This document shows, piece by piece, positions 1-9,513 of a DNA stretch of 13,722 bases. The notes beneath the pieces were generated by a model. That model was not told the origin of the DNA. It saw only the letters and a program-made list of their open reading frames with translations, and searched no databases. The stretch's first letter is position 1. Every line of letters begins with the position of its first letter. Made by a program: the position numbers and the translations under genes. Source of the DNA: Euperipatoides rowelli (Eukaryota; Onychophora; Udeonychophora; Euonychophora; Peripatopsidae); assembly GCA_003024985.2 (NCBI GenBank), contig PXIH01S0000597.1; one strand, given 5' to 3'.

Positions 1-1580
1 AAAAAAAAATTGGTGATAGTATACCTTTAAATATTGATCCATTTTAATACATATTACTGCTATTATGTGTTTTTTTTTTGCTTTGAGCATTAAAAAAATT
101 GCTGTGAAAAAATACTTATCTCGAGGCATTTTGCATTGAGCAAGCTAGTGAATTTCTCAAGCCCTGCATTATATAGTGTACTTTCATTAACTTTATGATG
201 GAAAAATTTTTATTAATGTTCTAAATATTCATAAGCAAGTTAAATAGAAATTGAGACATTTAAAAAAAGTTATGAGAATTATAATTTTCATTGTATTTAT
301 GTACACAGTTGTGGGATAGTAATTTTAAGAAAAAGTAGTGATTCAGATCAATTTTTTGAATAATTTTACATTTTTGATGCTAATTAATTTTAAAATCCTA
401 CTAGCATAATTGATATCAATCTTATATTAAACTGTTGAAAAAAATAATTTATCAAGATTTAATTTAATTACTATTTAAAAGCTACCATGATGTTTTTTAA
501 TAATAATTTTCTAAAAAGAAAATGAGAAAAAATCCAATTTAAATAAAATATTTTACAAGAGATATGCCTTTTTTTTTTTGTATTAGTAAATTTTGCATCA
601 ATCTAGCCGTCTTTTTTTTTTTTTTGTAACTTTCTAACTCTAAGCATTTTGACATCACAAATTTTCTTTAATTTAAAAATTCAATTTATTAAACATTAAG
701 GAGAGTTTTTAAAACAGCTAGAACACATGAATATTCTCTCCAAGACTTCATTAATTTTATAAGCCAACAAAATGTTCCTTCTCTCATGTTTTTCAGTCAA
801 AGGTAAACTGGAAAAAGAGGATTAAAATTTAAGTTTGCTAGAGAGAGAGAAATACCCAGTTTTTAATAATCTATTTTAAATATTGAAGAGTTAATTTATT
901 TTAAATTCCATAAAATTGACAAATTTTCAATTTTATTGCATATTTAGAATTCGCTTATGAGAAAAATATTTGATGGACTGTACTTTTCTAATAATATTCT
1001 TCCCATCTTGTCTACTTTGATTACTTTCGACATATTGCCAAATAACCATGACATCAATATTTTCTACACAATGAAATTTTGGAAAAAGCCATTTCAAAGT
1101 CAAAAAAAAAATGACGGCAATGAGTTATTTTTTTTTTCTAAAAAAACGTAGCTAAAAATTTTAAATTCAAAGATAAAATTAATATACGGTAGATTGGTTG
1201 AACACGATCTTGTCATTACTATAATGTCAAAACTATATTCAAATACTATCAGTTCAATAATGTTCTGGATAGAATTTGTCATATCTAATAGATTGTAGCA
1301 TGGGAGGTAGCAAAGGATATTTTTTTTAAATAAATGGTCAAGAGTTTGGGTAGGACATATTCATTAATAAATTATGATCCAGTTCTATGGGGAAATGATT
1401 TGTTTTCAAATCAGTAGATTTTTCTTTCCAATGCAGAAAGGATCCCTTAGTTATTTTTCACCAGCCAACTTATATTGATTACTGACTAAATGTTGAGCAG
1501 TAACAGAATATGAATGTGTTCACTACTTGGTGAAAGTAGAAAGCTAGAATTAGTGACAATTATTTTTTTTTTAAGTTATG
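1..1580. other. AT-rich non-coding DNA, no gene seen
   Basis: This stretch is dominated by A and T runs (for example T-rich tracts near 70, 570 and 612) and short AT-rich words. The open frames here are short, rich in Phe, Ile, Lys and Asn as expected from chance translation of AT-rich DNA, and lack splice-bounded or domain-like structure. A GAGAGAGAGA stretch lies near 841. I see no RNA gene or recognisable mobile element. Confidence 0.6.
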
Positions 1581-1583
1581 TTG

Positions 1584-1616
1584 CTTCCTGGCACTTTAAG
1601 AATCAGTGCCAGGAAG
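1584..1616. repeat. Perfect 12-bp hairpin, 9-nt loop
   Basis: CTTCCTGGCACT (1584-1595) is followed after nine bases by its exact reverse complement AGTGCCAGGAAG (1605-1616). Two G-T pairs could extend the base of the stem. The stem is much more GC-rich than its surroundings. It is short for an animal microRNA precursor and is not followed by a gene end, so its role is unknown. It could be the remnant of a small palindromic transposon. Confidence 0.7.
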
Positions 1617-1740
1617 TGTCCTTCAGCATAAGCACATTTTAATGACCTCACTTCCTCATCCTTAAGAAACTATTTCAATAGTAGAAAATAAATTTTTAAA
1701 TCTGTAATGTTTCCATGCCTAATAGCTGATATAAGTGCCT

Positions 1741-1794
1741 ATGCAACTTACTCTGGTGATAGAAAGCTATTACAAAACCAGTAAGTTGTTCATA
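1741..1794. repeat. Imperfect hairpin with 12-bp stem and 2-nt bulge
   Basis: CAACTTACTCTGGT (1744-1757) pairs with ACCAGTAAGTTG (1777-1788) if the CT at 1752-1754 is bulged. ATAG and CTAT inside the loop can pair, and ATG (1741-1743) pairs with CAT (1791-1793) below a two-base bulge. The whole fold is about 54 nt. It resembles a small microRNA-like foldback in outline, but I recognise no known microRNA seed. Confidence 0.5.
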
Positions 1795-1959
1795 TATCCT
1801 CAGTAAACAGATGCCACTTCCCGATGCTAAATTTCCATCTGACCTTTACTTTGAATTTTTATACAACTTTCCTCCATGATTATGACCAAACATGGACTCA
1901 GTTGGGCAATATTTTGCTTTTAGTGTTTGATATTTAAATAAAATAACTATAGATAAGTT

Positions 1960-2090
1960 TCGTTATAACGAGTACAGTTATAACAAGACTCTGCGTATAG
2001 AGCAATTTTGAGAATTCCCTCCAACTCCAAATGTTTTAATGCTATTTTACTCCTGTTATAGCAACTGCATTTTCATCCAAATTCCTGATA
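1960..2090. repeat. GTTATAAC repeat remnant with 12-bp palindrome
   Basis: TCGTTATAACGA (1960-1971) is a perfect palindrome. GTTATAAC recurs 15 bp later (1977-1984), and the related GTTATAGC lies near 2056. Repeated GTTATAACGA-type words are familiar from degenerate repeats in arthropod and other invertebrate genomes. I cannot assign a family and see no transposase remnant. Confidence 0.4.
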
Positions 2091-2099
2091 ACAGGCATA

Positions 2100-3680
2100 A
2101 ATAGAATTTTCATTAATTACTTGTTCATTGTTATTAAGTGCTTTAAAAGAAAAACAATTCCATGATTTTTTTTTCACCTTTTGTTTGAAACATACATTAT
2201 ATGCCATATGTTTTATTAAAAGCTTTAGAAGAAAAAAATCCTATTTTTGTTTGAAACTAAAAGTTTGTACATGTCCTGTTTCTTTTTTTAAAAATATAAT
2301 TATCATTTATTTTACCCAAGACATGTACACAAAAAAATATATATATATCTAAATTAGCTAGTGGCTCAAAGTTGGAATGAGATCTCTGTGTGATGCCTAG
2401 ACTACAAATCATAAAATATTTATATTATCATCTAATTGATCAAAACAATTTGTTCCCATTTTAATTTTTCTTATTTGAGAAACATACATCTTTGTCCCGG
2501 TTAACTCTCTTAAAATTATGGTAGCCTTAAGAATTAGAGTCAATATTTTGGAACTCTAATGGAGTGGAAAGGGTTAACTTTTGATTATGGTTATCTGTTA
2601 AATTTTATTTAATTTACAAATAAATGTTACTACTGTAAGAGATCAAAATGGATAGTAGTAATGATATTGTGCCTTATTCAGGAAATAAAATTACACCTTG
2701 TAAAATAAAAAGACATTATTTGAAGGAATTTATAATTTTTAATAAAAGGTATGTTAATCCATATTATTATTTTTATTTAGAAGTCATGTTGTATATATAC
2801 GATAATTGCGAACAAATTTAGTGTTCCATAATATTTTGGTATATTCAGAAGTGTTATTCGTTATCAAAAACGTTAAGAACTACTGCCCTAGTGCATTTAG
2901 ACACCACCGACATACTGATTTCACCAAAAAATTATGTTTGAAAATGATGTCAGATTTGTTCCTAATAAAATGAAATCTTATGTGCATTTTAATTTTATAA
3001 TTGTGAATCTATGAACTTTAAAATCGACCAAAAATTAAGGAAGACTTTTACTCTGCATAGGCAACAACTACATGGAGACAAACACCCCCACACTCATAAT
3101 TGTATGGGAGCAGAAATGTCTTGGCCCCACATAAAACAATTATAAAACTTATTTTGCTTAATTTCCTATTAAAAATCACTTTTCAGTAATTAAATGTATT
3201 AAAAGTAGCATACCATTATTGAAGATGTTTAGAATAAAAACAGTATTACAGTTGCGAATAGAGAAAATATATATAGCCAATAAAACGGTATTTAAAACAA
3301 AAAAAAAATGTCTATTAAAACTTCTAAGTCCGTTTTCTTTTTGCTAAATGTCTACTCAGTTACTACTAATGAAATAAATCTAGTCAGAGTTTCAAAGAAC
3401 AAAAACCAGAAGCACTTTGAAATAAAGTTAACTTTTAATAGGTAAGGTAAGGTAGTATATTTTCACTTTTCTTATTTATGCTTAATTGTAATGTAGATGT
3501 GTCAATTAAAAAACACAAAATTCATATTAAAAACTAAAAAAAAAAATTCAAAGTACTTCCCCACCATGCTCTGGTGCCCCTGAACTCTGTTGGAGCCGTA
3601 CAATGTCCCCATACTCAAAAAATATGTCTCCTCTGCTTATATGCTATCAACCTCATATAGTAGCATAAGGCTAAACGTCA
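2100..3680. other. AT-rich non-coding DNA, no gene seen
   Basis: This region contains short AT tracts, a small (AT)n stretch near 2338-2348 and A runs near 3299 and 3536. Nothing in it looks coding. A slightly GC-richer patch (about 3558-3620) has no open frame of note and may be a decayed repeat. Confidence 0.55.
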
Positions 3681-3954
3681 TATTGTAAACAAAACTACTG
3701 CAGGTAAACACAAGAACTAAACTATATTAAAAATAAATTCATCACTTATTTGTGATACAATTTACATAAAATTTAATATGCAGCACTGTATTCTCATAAA
3801 CTTTATTATAACCTCAAATTAACTTCAAAACAAGCAATAAAAATGTTCTAGGAGCTTTTGATTTGTACTGTATAAATTTAGAAGTTTAAGGTATTTATAG
3901 CCTACTTTTGTTACAAGGGTGTATTTAGGAGGGGTGTCCACGGGGTCTGGACAC

Positions 3955-3977
3955 TTTTTTTTTTTTTTTGGGGGGGG
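3955..3977. repeat. Poly-T/poly-G tract
   Basis: Fifteen T are followed by eight G inside the left end of the hAT-like element. This may be a slippage expansion of an older T-rich and G-rich terminal motif. It is a likely site of sequencing error and length polymorphism. Confidence 0.85.
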
Positions 3978-4146
3978 AGGTGTGAAAATAAACTCTTCTG
4001 CTCTGTAATGTTCTAATTTTTCTCCCTGTGGTAGTGAATAGGTCATACAATAGACCAGTGTGTCTGTCAAGAGCAAATAAAAACATTCCACTGGGGAAAA
4101 TTGGAGTAGCATCAAAGTGAAATTTAAAGTTTTAAATCATACAGCC

Positions 4147-4378
4147 AAAAAAAAAAAAAAAATTATTAAATCGAACTGAAAGGCAACAAAACGTCGACTA
4201 AAAAAAAAAAAAAAAAAAAAGCTTATTAAATCAGACAGAAAGGCAATAAAATGTCCAGAAAAAAAAAAAAAAAAGCTTATTAAATCAGACAGAAAGGCAA
4301 TAAAATGTCCAGTCAACTAAAAAAAGCTTATTAAATCAGACAGAAAGGCAATAAAATGTCCAGTCAACTAAAAAAAGT
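4147..4378 (+). repeat. Four-copy tandem array with poly-A spacers
   Basis: Each unit has an A run, then TTATTAAATC, then AGAAAGGCAATAAAATGTCC or a variant, then usually a CAACTAAAAA-type end. TTATTAAA starts at 4163, 4223, 4277 and 4328, so spacing falls from 60 to 54 to 51 bp. Most of the length change lies in the A runs (18, about 20, about 16, then about 6). The first copy is the most diverged (TCGAACTGAAAGGCAACAAAACGTCGACT), while the last three carry AGCTT before the core and are nearly identical. The array is internal to the hAT-like element, as is common in non-autonomous DNA transposons. Confidence 0.88.
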
Positions 4379-5389
4379 TATCAAAATATTCACAAAATTT
4401 GAGATACAATGCAGACACCCTCCAAAATTATTTTCTGGCTATGCCCCTGTTGTTATAAATTATAGTTCAAATAAAAGAAACCCATTGAAAAACCTGTCTG
4501 GCCTAAATACATAAATTTTAATACCAGAGTCTAAACCGGACCATTTTTCCCAGGTACCCATGCAGGACTTGAATATACTGTAGTATATAGATCATATGAA
4601 TAGGCACAGCCTAACACAATAGTAAACCATTTTTTAAAAATTGATCAATTCTCCCAATCTCCAGTCTTTATCAGAAAATATTAATACTTCCGATGCAAGT
4701 TTGAATGAAATTCGACTTGAATTACATACATGTAACACAATAATCAAGACGTTTTTTTTTTTCAGCTTTTCTGCTAAAACTCATATTTCTAAATCTTACC
4801 AACAGAAATTTGACTCAACCTGTACAAATCAAATTAATGTTCCTTCCTATTTCCAACGGTATAGAAGCTGAAAGTCGACCTAGGTCTTTCATGACATTAT
4901 ATTACTTAAAAATCAAGATGGCTAATATTTACCATTTATCGTTTTTAATAATATAGATACAATATACTCTATCATGATTAATTATTTTTTTGCCGCTTCA
5001 ACCCAGAAGTTGACTTGGTGTTTAGGAACTGAAGATTTTTTTTTTTTTAAAAGTCATTTAATGAATTTTATATTTTAACTTTAATGTTTGAATTTTTATA
5101 ATGAAAATTTTAGTGCTAATCATTAAGATATATTTTAAGGTAATTTTTTTATAGATGCTCGATGCTTGAAAGGCTAACCTTGTGAGCGGTGAAGTTAATT
5201 AATTTATTTTATTTATTGGTTTTAAAAATATTCTAAATGAAAAACATTAAAAATAAATATTCAAACTTGTTAAATAAAAAAAAAAATTCAAATTTTGAGT
5301 TCAAATAGAATACTTACCATAGCGAGTATTTGTGAAATATACAACTTGTCAGTTCGATAGATACAGTACATATACAGTATTATACTATA

Positions 5390-6440
5390 ACATATTAGAA
5401 AATATTTATTTATTACTGTTCGTATTGTTATAGTTACTGATCCAGATTGATTTTATATCAATACTGTAAAATTATTTAACTAAAGTTGTATTAAATAACT
5501 ATACACAAATCAAGTGATGGTTTATATTATACCGATATTGAGATCTGCTGAGCTACAGCCATTATTCTTGTCATGTTTATAATATACACTGAAGGGACCT
5601 CCCTCGGGTTTATTTTAAAACATTTAAAATTACACATGGTGTTGCCACCAAGTACATTAAAAAAAAAAATCGTCCTCTCTAGGGTTAGATCTTCCAATTC
5701 AAAAACTTCCAATGTTTGTTCCTTTAAGAACGGGTATCAGTTGTAATTATTTCCTTCATTTAATTTTTTTTTCATTAGGTCATGGTTTTTTTATTGTCAG
5801 TAAAAATTCTTACATTTTTAATATTTTTATTAAAATTTTAGGACAATTTTTTTACGATGGGAGAGGAAGCTATAAACGGATTAAAAACTAATTATTTTAT
5901 TACTGTTCGCATTTGCTCGTGTATTCAGGGAGAATTTTTAGTTTGTGATGTGTTTACTTTCTTCATTCAGCTCTATTTGTTAATAAGGGCTGAGCGAATG
6001 TAGTTTAATTAGCTACTGTTTGTAAACATGTCATAAAGGAATCTGTTTCCTTGAATACTAATTATTAATTTCTTCAATGTACCTGTAAGTAAATTTAAAT
6101 ATGCATTTGGTTTTCACCATAAAAGCTCGTGTAAAATTTATCCTGTCTTTACTTTAGGAGTGGCTCTTGCCATGACTGACAAATCAATTTACTTGTGTTT
6201 ACTCAGCATCAGCTGGCAGGAATAGGCCCTTTATGTATTGACCTTAATGGAAAAACTTTAAAATCCAGTTAGCAAGCCATATGACTAAATTCTAGTTTAT
6301 TTTATTTCCAACAACAATAAAAAGGTATTCAGTTTCAAACCAAAAGGCAACATTCAGAATGGCTTCGTTATTTCTTCCACCTCCCTCTACCAGCTTCTTT
6401 TTGCCTAACAACTACACTGGTCATCAAAATACCCTCAGGG
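5390..6440. other. Spacer between the inverted-repeat arms
   Basis: About 1 kb separates the two arms. It is AT-rich and shows no gene. A short direct repeat, TTTATTACTGTTCG, occurs at 5409-5422 and 5896-5909, with weaker similarity just upstream of both copies. The frames at 5527-5712 (minus) and 6359-6592 (plus) have no recognisable domain. I did not find convincing pairing between the two halves of the spacer, so it would form the loop if the arms folded. Confidence 0.55.
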
Positions 6441-7640
6441 AATTGTATACAGTATATACTGAATATCTACACTGTCCATCTTTTGGCTTGGCAAGATCTA
6501 TAATTCACAAGTACTTGTTAAATGTTATATTGTATTTTAACTTAAAATTTGAATTTTTTTTTCCCCCTACAAGTTTGAACATTTATTTTTAATGTTTATC
6601 ATTTATTATAATTTTAAAACCAATAAAAATTATTTATATCAACTTAATTACCTTCACCCCCACACTATGTTTGCCTATGACCTGACGGCACTAGTATCTA
6701 AAGTCTATAAAAAAAATGCCGAATATACATCTTAACGATTAGTGCTAAAATTTACACTAAAAATAAAAATTCAAACATTAAATTTAAAGTACAAATTTGT
6801 TGAAATGAATTAAATTATACTTGCAAAAGTAATCATCAGTTCCTAAATATAAGGAGTCATTCCCAGTCTGGTCAGAAATAGAATTCAATGTGGCAGTATA
6901 TTAGATCATATATTAAAAAGGTACAGTAAATGCCAAACGTTAGACATGCTGATTTTAAAATAATAGGATGTCGGGGAAAAACTAGGTCAACCAGGCTTTT
7001 TGCTCGTTTGAAAATATAAAAAAAATGCCAATTAATTAATCTGAGAATAAGGCCCAAATTACTGCTCCTGGGATTTTGAAAATATAAGCAATTAGATTTG
7101 AAAACCAAAATAAATTTAAGTTTTTTTTACTTGTAAAAATTGATGATCATACTAATTGCGGTCAATTTGCATTAGAAATATTGGCCGATAAAGACACCAG
7201 ATGTTGGGAAAATTGATTGCAAAATGAGTAAAGTGCATTAGTGTTTTTAGCTTTTCCCAGTCACATTAACTAATTACAGTGTCATGTCAATTTTAACATT
7301 GTCTATGCCTATTTTTCTAATTAGCTTTCCAAAGAGGCCCCAAACATCTGAATGGTGTGTGTGGTTCAAGATATAGCTTGACAAAGTTGGAGTCCATTTT
7401 TTTTTTTGCCGTTAAAAATGTGTCGATACGGCAGGTCTTAGCAAATTCCAGAAAAGATAATTACTATTTTCAAGAATGTGGACTATAATAACGGATTTTA
7501 CACACCTTTTGGGATTGGCAGTGGAATCTATCTAAGGAGGAATTTTCCCAGCTGCATTTTAAAGGTGCAATCGATATTAATCTAGTACTAATCCATAGGA
7601 CACTATGGCTGCAAGAACGAGAAAATTATCCAAGCAGCTA
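6440..7640 (-). repeat. Right arm of the large inverted repeat
   Basis: The reverse complement of this segment is colinear with the left arm at the block pairs listed there. The two arms are nearly equal in length once the 0.54 kb insertion is removed from the left arm. At 7363-7390 the reverse complement reads CCAACTTTGTCAAGCTATAT and on into CTTGAACC, which corresponds to the left-arm flanks CCTACTTTTGTTA and TTATAGTTCAA joined across the transposon. This is the uninterrupted version of the insertion site. One stretch (about 7500-7550) is about 40 bp longer than the left arm. Confidence 0.75.
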
Positions 7641-7830
7641 AAAATTTAGTCAAAGTTCTTTTTTTTTTTTATGAAATTACTCCTTCTTAGGACTCCTACA
7701 TATTCCAAAAAAAAGTAGCTAATCGTTTCAAAAATGTGAGTAAATTTGTTACTGTACATTTTCATTCTACTTTTTTTAATAAATAGGTATAACTATGTTT
7801 TAAATGAACACATGTATTTATTTCATGCCA

Positions 7831-7873
7831 TCGATGGGAACTTACTACCTGGCGCCTAGTAAGTTCCCATCGA
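7831..7873. repeat. Perfect 17-bp inverted repeat, 9-nt loop
   Basis: TCGATGGGAACTTACTA (7831-7847) is followed by CCTGGCGCC and then by the exact reverse complement TAGTAAGTTCCCATCGA (7857-7873). The loop contains the self-complementary GGCGCC. The arms carry no mismatch, unlike the heavily diverged repeats around them, so the structure is either recent or maintained. It lies outside the right arm of the large inverted repeat. It is not followed by a T run or flanked by a gene end. Confidence 0.92.
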
Positions 7874-8099
7874 ATCGTATTAGTTCTTGTGAATGTTCCA
7901 TTTTATTATTGGAGAAGCTCTACTTTAATGGTAATATTGATTTTGCTTCACCGGTCTACCACTTTATAAAAATAGTTATTGCTAATGGATTTTCAATATT
8001 TTTGCTCGTTTTAAAGTTCAATATATTTTTAGAAAACTAAAAAAAAAATTTTTTTTTTTTTAAAATTTTAAAAGCTTTACTTCAAAAAATCACTTTTAT

Positions 8100-8215
8100 T
8101 TTAAGGTCAACAGTGCAAAATATATAAAGTGTATATACACAGTACACCTGTATATAGAGTATATACTACATGTACTATATACTGTATATACAGTATATAC
8201 TGTAGTTTATAAAAA
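8100..8215. repeat. TATAC/GTATA palindrome cluster
   Basis: This segment is built from overlapping GTATATAC, ACAGTATA and TACTGTATA words and contains the perfect 16-bp palindrome TACTGTATATACAGTA. The same TACTGTA/TACAGTA words are scattered across the window (near 4567, 5365, 6448, 9885, 10365, 10680 and 11421), so the cluster looks like a local expansion of a genome-wide simple motif. Confidence 0.75.
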
Positions 8216-8230
8216 TATTGTGTAGGTCTA

Positions 8231-8380
8231 TACACATACAGTACATTGTTTATTAAAAATAACTATTATTAGATTGTTGAACGTTTTCTCTCAATTTAAT
8301 TTATGATACATGTTTATCTTCTTATTTATACTTATGGAAATGAAATAAACACAAATAATGCCAAGTGATGGTTTATTTTC
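8231..8380 (+). repeat. Partial dispersed copy of the left-arm repeat
   Basis: ATACAGTACAT near the start and AAGTGATGGTTTAT (8363-8376) at the end also occur in the same order and orientation at 5361 and about 5511-5524. Between them the two stretches align with gaps (TAAC...ATTAGA, then AAATAA...ACAAAT). It is a direct copy of the inner end of the left arm and its continuation into the spacer. How far it extends to the left is unclear. Confidence 0.5.
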
Positions 8381-9513
8381 AAATTTTTAACAAAAATACA
8401 TATATCATTGGTAGCTAAAAATTACCCAATTTGTAGGAATATGTTCAATGTGTTTCCTTTCTTAATTGAAATTAAAATTAAAAAATAAAGAGGGAAAAAC
8501 ACTTGTTTTTGATATATGCATAGTACAAAATACAGTGGAGTAAAATTTGCTAAAGCAATTTTTCATCTGTATTCCATTGCTAATATGTTCGTTCATGCCA
8601 GAGCAGTTGAAAAAAAAATTACTTTGACATTTTTTTTAAAAATGCAAAGAGAGAAAAGGAATGAGATTTCTCTGAAAAAAATGCAATGGATATACTTTAC
8701 ATATAAAATTTGTAGCCCTCTTAAAAAAAGTAAAATGTGGATCTTTCAAAGCCTCGTTCATATATAAAATTACATTGGTATATTTGCATCAAGTTTTACA
8801 AACTTAAAAAACATAAATTAAAATTGTAATTGGTAAGTAGAATATAGGGGAGAAAAAAATAAGCAAATTTAATATTGGAAATTCAAAAGAATATGTTGAG
8901 AAAAACTGAAGAGATAAAACACAGCTGAATTTTGTGGCAGTCTAACAAAACAGCAATTTGGATTGGGGACAAAGGGATATTTGAAACAAGAGAATGAAAT
9001 AATTTAAAAAGGATTTCCTTTTAAATTTTTTTATACTAAAAGACTATTTGAGAATATATTGTAAATGACCATGTTTTTCTTTTTTAATCTTAGGCAATAT
9101 AACTGAAAATAAAAAATAAAAAAACCGATTCCCACAAGGTATAGAAAAGATAGCTTTGATTAAAAATGCTTAATTCCATCCCCCCACACCCAAACCTTAG
9201 TTGTTTAGAATTAACAAACCACTTTGTCTAAAACATTCCAATTTACTGTAGATGCACAAAAAAAAAGTCGGTAAGGTATGAGGATTCTACCTGTAACCAA
9301 CCACATCAAGAATAAATGCCAGATCTCAAATTTACAACTCTGCTGTTCTTACATACAAATGGACAGAAAACGTCCACAAAGGTAACAAATGGAAGCACAT
9401 CACAGGTGGCAACAAGTTTCCCACAGTGAGCCGTCAGTGTTGAGATGATTTTTCCTCCGTGTGTTCACTGTCTCTAGCCACAGTCAAGAATCGATTAGTT
9501 TCATATCCAGTAA
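8350..9513 (-). other. Probable 3' untranslated region
   Basis: Following the minus-strand stop codon at 9514-9516, the sequence stays less AT-rich than average to about 9280 and shows no further open frame continuing the exon. It then becomes AT-rich like the rest of the window. The higher GC near the stop is consistent with transcribed 3' UTR. The end is set only by a weak poly(A) signal candidate and may be wrong by hundreds of bases. The plus-strand frame at 8516-8767 falls inside it and looks like chance. Confidence 0.4.
8372..8377 (-). promoter_or_regulatory. Candidate poly(A) signal for the minus-strand gene
   Basis: TTTATT on the plus strand reads AATAAA on the minus strand, about 1.1 kb downstream of the stop codon at 9514-9516. 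Another AATAAA lies further on near 8248, and an ATTAAA variant lies nearer at about 8868. In DNA this AT-rich such hexamers arise often by chance, so the choice is uncertain. Confidence 0.22.

Larger units (their letters stand above)
3914..4449. mobile_element. Degenerate non-autonomous hAT-like transposon
   Basis: The left end reads CAAGGGTGTATTTAGG and the right end, reverse complemented, reads CAGGGGCATAGCCAG. Both resemble the CAGGGGCGTA-type termini of invertebrate hAT elements. A second shared block, GGAGGGGTGTCC (3928-3939), matches GACACCCTCC (4414-4423) inverted. The flanks are TTGTTACA (3908-3915) and TTGTTATA (4450-4457), a near-identical 8-bp direct repeat as hAT insertions leave; the exact left boundary is ambiguous by two bases. 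There is a subterminal hairpin GTGTCC/GGACAC (3934-3954). At about 536 bp with no transposase frame it cannot move on its own. The opposite inverted-repeat arm lacks it, which independently supports insertion. Confidence 0.72.
3681..5390 (+). repeat. Left arm of a large diverged inverted repeat
   Basis: This arm matches the reverse complement of about 6440-7640 in many colinear blocks. Examples are 3803-3810 with 7484-7491, 4644-4657 with 7204-7217 (13 of 14), 4664-4672 with 7187-7195, 5021-5032 with 6836-6847 (12 of 12), 5080-5099 with 6763-6782 (20 of 20), 5244-5270 with 6569-6595 (26 of 27), and 5370-5380 with 6456-6466. The sum of paired coordinates stays near 11836-11868 to the right of 4460 and drops to about 11291-11335 to the left of 3914, exactly as expected if about 0.54 kb was inserted between. 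The outer boundary near 3681 is approximate. No protein remnant was recognised, so the family is unclassified. Confidence 0.75.

Noticed and set aside
957-1282. Overlapping short frames on both strands
   Set aside because: Both are rich in Phe, Ile, Lys and Asn, contain homopolymer translations, lack splice context and overlap each other; consistent with chance in AT-rich DNA.
2128-2352. 74-residue plus-strand frame
   Set aside because: It has Phe/Lys/Ile-rich low-complexity composition, ends in an (AT)n tract and has no domain.
3825-4115. 96-residue minus-strand frame with Pro and Lys runs
   Set aside because: It crosses the hAT-like element boundary and translates the poly-G/poly-T tract into PPPPP and KKKKK; not a gene.
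3914-4449. CRISPR-like reading of the tandem array
   Set aside because: The units are directly adjacent with poly-A rather than unique spacers, in a eukaryotic setting inside a transposon.
4641-4871. 76-residue plus-strand frame
   Set aside because: It lies wholly inside the left repeat arm, the matching right arm does not preserve the frame, and it translates a T run into Phe repeats.
6359-7108. Frames at 6359-6592 (plus) and 6872-7108 (minus)
   Set aside because: Both overlap the right repeat arm at least in part, are not preserved in the left arm and show no recognisable domain.
7804-8040. 78-residue plus-strand frame
   Set aside because: It reads straight through the perfect hairpin at 7831-7873 and has no recognised domain or splice support.
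8516-8767. 83-residue plus-strand frame
   Set aside because: It is Lys/Phe-rich and antisense to the likely 3' UTR of the better supported minus-strand gene, with no domain.
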